Positions 6,859 through 7,284 of a DNA stretch of 7,284 nucleotides are shown piece after piece. A program made the position numbers and the translations under genes. Location: assembly GCA_946886805.1 (NCBI GenBank), contig CAMPJM010000199.1, positions 1 to 7,284 on the forward strand. The letters are read 5' to 3'. The DNA comes from an uncultured Flammeovirgaceae bacterium. Lineage in GTDB: Bacteria > Bacteroidota > Bacteroidia > Cytophagales > Cyclobacteriaceae. The number at the start of each line of letters is the position of its first letter. Within the stretch, counting starts at the first letter, position 1. The notes below the pieces were generated by a model, which saw only the letters and a list, made by a program, of their open reading frames with translations, made no database searches and was not told the DNA's origin.

Positions 6859-6876
6859 TACGGTCTAGATACCGTA
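6859..6876. repeat. Short hairpin TACGGT-loop-ACCGTA
   Basis: A perfect 6-bp stem, TACGGT (6859-6864) with ACCGTA (6871-6876), encloses the 6-base loop CTAGAT. It borders the GC-rich block on its operon side and may be part of the same structured element. Confidence 0.5.
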
Positions 6877-6880
6877 GCTG

Positions 6881-6987
6881 CGTCCCCCATAGAAGCGATA
6901 CCGGCCAAGGGCGGGTTTTTGTGTGTGGGCGAGGTCCCGGCACAGTGCCCGGGAGAACAGTACAAGCGGATAGCGGGAAATGGCGCC
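6881..6987 (-). ncRNA. GC-rich structured intergenic element
   Basis: By hand count 68 of 107 bases are G or C, in strong contrast to the AT-rich flanks. The block contains an internal hairpin at 6935-6954 (TCCCGGCA paired with TGCCCGGGA, one bulged base), the self-complementary CCGGCC at 6901-6906 and GGCGCC at 6982-6987. On the minus strand its ends read CCCGCTATCCGC and TATCGCTTCTATGGGGG. These recall, from memory only, an unnamed dispersed element of Flavobacteriia with the pattern CCGCTAT, variable hairpin, CGCTTCAATCCC. There is no ORF across it. Strand is assigned from that resemblance. It may be an RNA, a repeat, or both. Confidence 0.4.
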
Positions 6988-7087
6988 TAAATCTGTTTTA
7001 CTCTGCTTTTTCCTAAATCAGCTCAGCAGTGGTATTAGCAGTTCGCTCAACATTCTGACGGCTGCCTAAATTATAAGCATGTACAAA

Positions 7088-7120
7088 AGACCTATAAGGT
7101 TTCAAAAACCTTATAGGTCT
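7088..7120. repeat. Perfect 15-bp inverted repeat with 3-base loop
   Basis: AGACCTATAAGGTTT (7088-7102) and AAACCTTATAGGTCT (7106-7120) are exact reverse complements around CAA. The inner 13 bases of each arm match the arms of the 97-bp element at 1608-1704, so this is a spacer-less member of the same repeat family. On the minus strand it lies about 100 bases after the dehydrogenase stop and is followed by TTTG, so it could also act as a terminator for that gene. Confidence 0.85.
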
Positions 7121-7223
7121 GATTTCATTGATGCTGCTTTTACTTCCGGTTGCTGGTTCTATGTTCACCTGTTCCAAAAAGGTTTTATCTGGTAAGTTCT
7201 AACCGGATTTAGGTTTGCAAGAT

Positions 7224-7284
7224 TTATGTCCTCATTCCTCCACCCATCAAAAATTGAGATTCTGTTATAAAAGCTCCTGCGACA
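7224..7284 (-). CDS. 3' end of a short-chain dehydrogenase/reductase (SDR)
   Basis: The last 19 codons entering from the right edge read VAGAFITESQFLMGGGMRT and end at TAA 7224-7226. The pattern A-x-F/Y-I-T-G-x-x-F/L-x-x-D-G-G is the standard C-terminus of classical SDR enzymes, where the last strand and the DGG turn close the Rossmann fold. Here the usual Gly after Ile-Thr is Glu and the usual Asp before Gly-Gly is Gly, so the enzyme may be a divergent member. The catalytic Tyr-x-x-x-Lys and the cofactor site lie outside the window, and the assignment rests on this short tail alone. Confidence 0.55.
   Translation of the reverse strand, partial: VAGAFITESQFLMGGGMRT

Larger units (their letters stand above)
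6655..7223. other. Gene-poor region between the dehydrogenase end and the operon
   Basis: I find no convincing gene on either strand in these roughly 570 bases. From right to left it holds the downstream part of the dehydrogenase gene, the 15-bp palindrome at 7088-7120, the GC-rich structured block at 6859-6987, and an AT-rich leader before the operon. The operon promoter should lie in 6655-6858. A near-consensus TATATTTTG occurs at 6805-6813 (minus) and a TATAAT-like string at about 6672-6678 (minus), but neither has a clear -33 partner, so I do not place the promoter. Confidence 0.6.

Noticed and set aside
6859..6987. tRNA or rRNA fragment
   Set aside because: I found no cloverleaf, CCA end or recognisable rRNA core in this block despite its high GC content.

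Overview
The window is AT-rich and looks like a chromosomal stretch from a member of the Bacteroidota, probably a Flavobacteriia or Cytophagia relative. The supporting signs are a TAnnTTTG-type promoter box near the left edge, a lipoprotein signal ending in Ser-Ser-Cys, the absence of strong Shine-Dalgarno sequences, and intergenic repeat types I associate with that phylum. Every gene I can support lies on the minus strand, so transcription runs from the right end to the left end. I cannot assign a genus.

Right end (6655-7284): the last 19 codons of what looks like a short-chain dehydrogenase/reductase, then about 570 bases without a convincing gene. That gap holds a perfect 15-bp inverted repeat (7088-7120), a GC-rich probably structured block (about 6859-6987), and an AT-rich leader.

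Centre (2533-6654): a tightly packed four-gene operon, the main feature of the window. In transcription order it has (1) a small gene of about 102 codons, broken as sequenced by a one-base frameshift in an A7 run, whose stop overlaps the next start as ATGA; (2) a 620-residue protein that appears to carry two different PD-(D/E)XK nuclease domains, one Vsr/DUF559-like and one RecB/Cas4-like; (3) a 612-residue superfamily 1B helicase of the UPF1/Dna2 type with all motifs present, starting one base after the nuclease stop; (4) a 39-codon ORF that starts inside the end of the helicase gene. The nuclease-helicase pair resembles a Dna2 protein split into two coupled genes, with an extra nuclease domain added. 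A role in DNA end processing or defence against foreign DNA is a reasonable inference, but it is not shown by the sequence. I do not recognise the set as a named system.

Left part (1-2532): a lipoprotein gene interrupted by an in-frame TAA after codon 32 (1757-2386), preceded by an imperfect inverted repeat that recalls cassette recombination sites. Next come two tandem copies of a 123-bp repeat carrying 15-bp inverted arms related to the hairpin at 7088-7120. Then there is an intact exported Gfo/Idh/MocA-family oxidoreductase (236-1342). At the left edge is a promoter followed by an ATG whose frame closes after three codons.

Two of the disturbed reading frames involve A-runs and could be natural decay, slippage or assembly error. 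The sequence alone does not decide.
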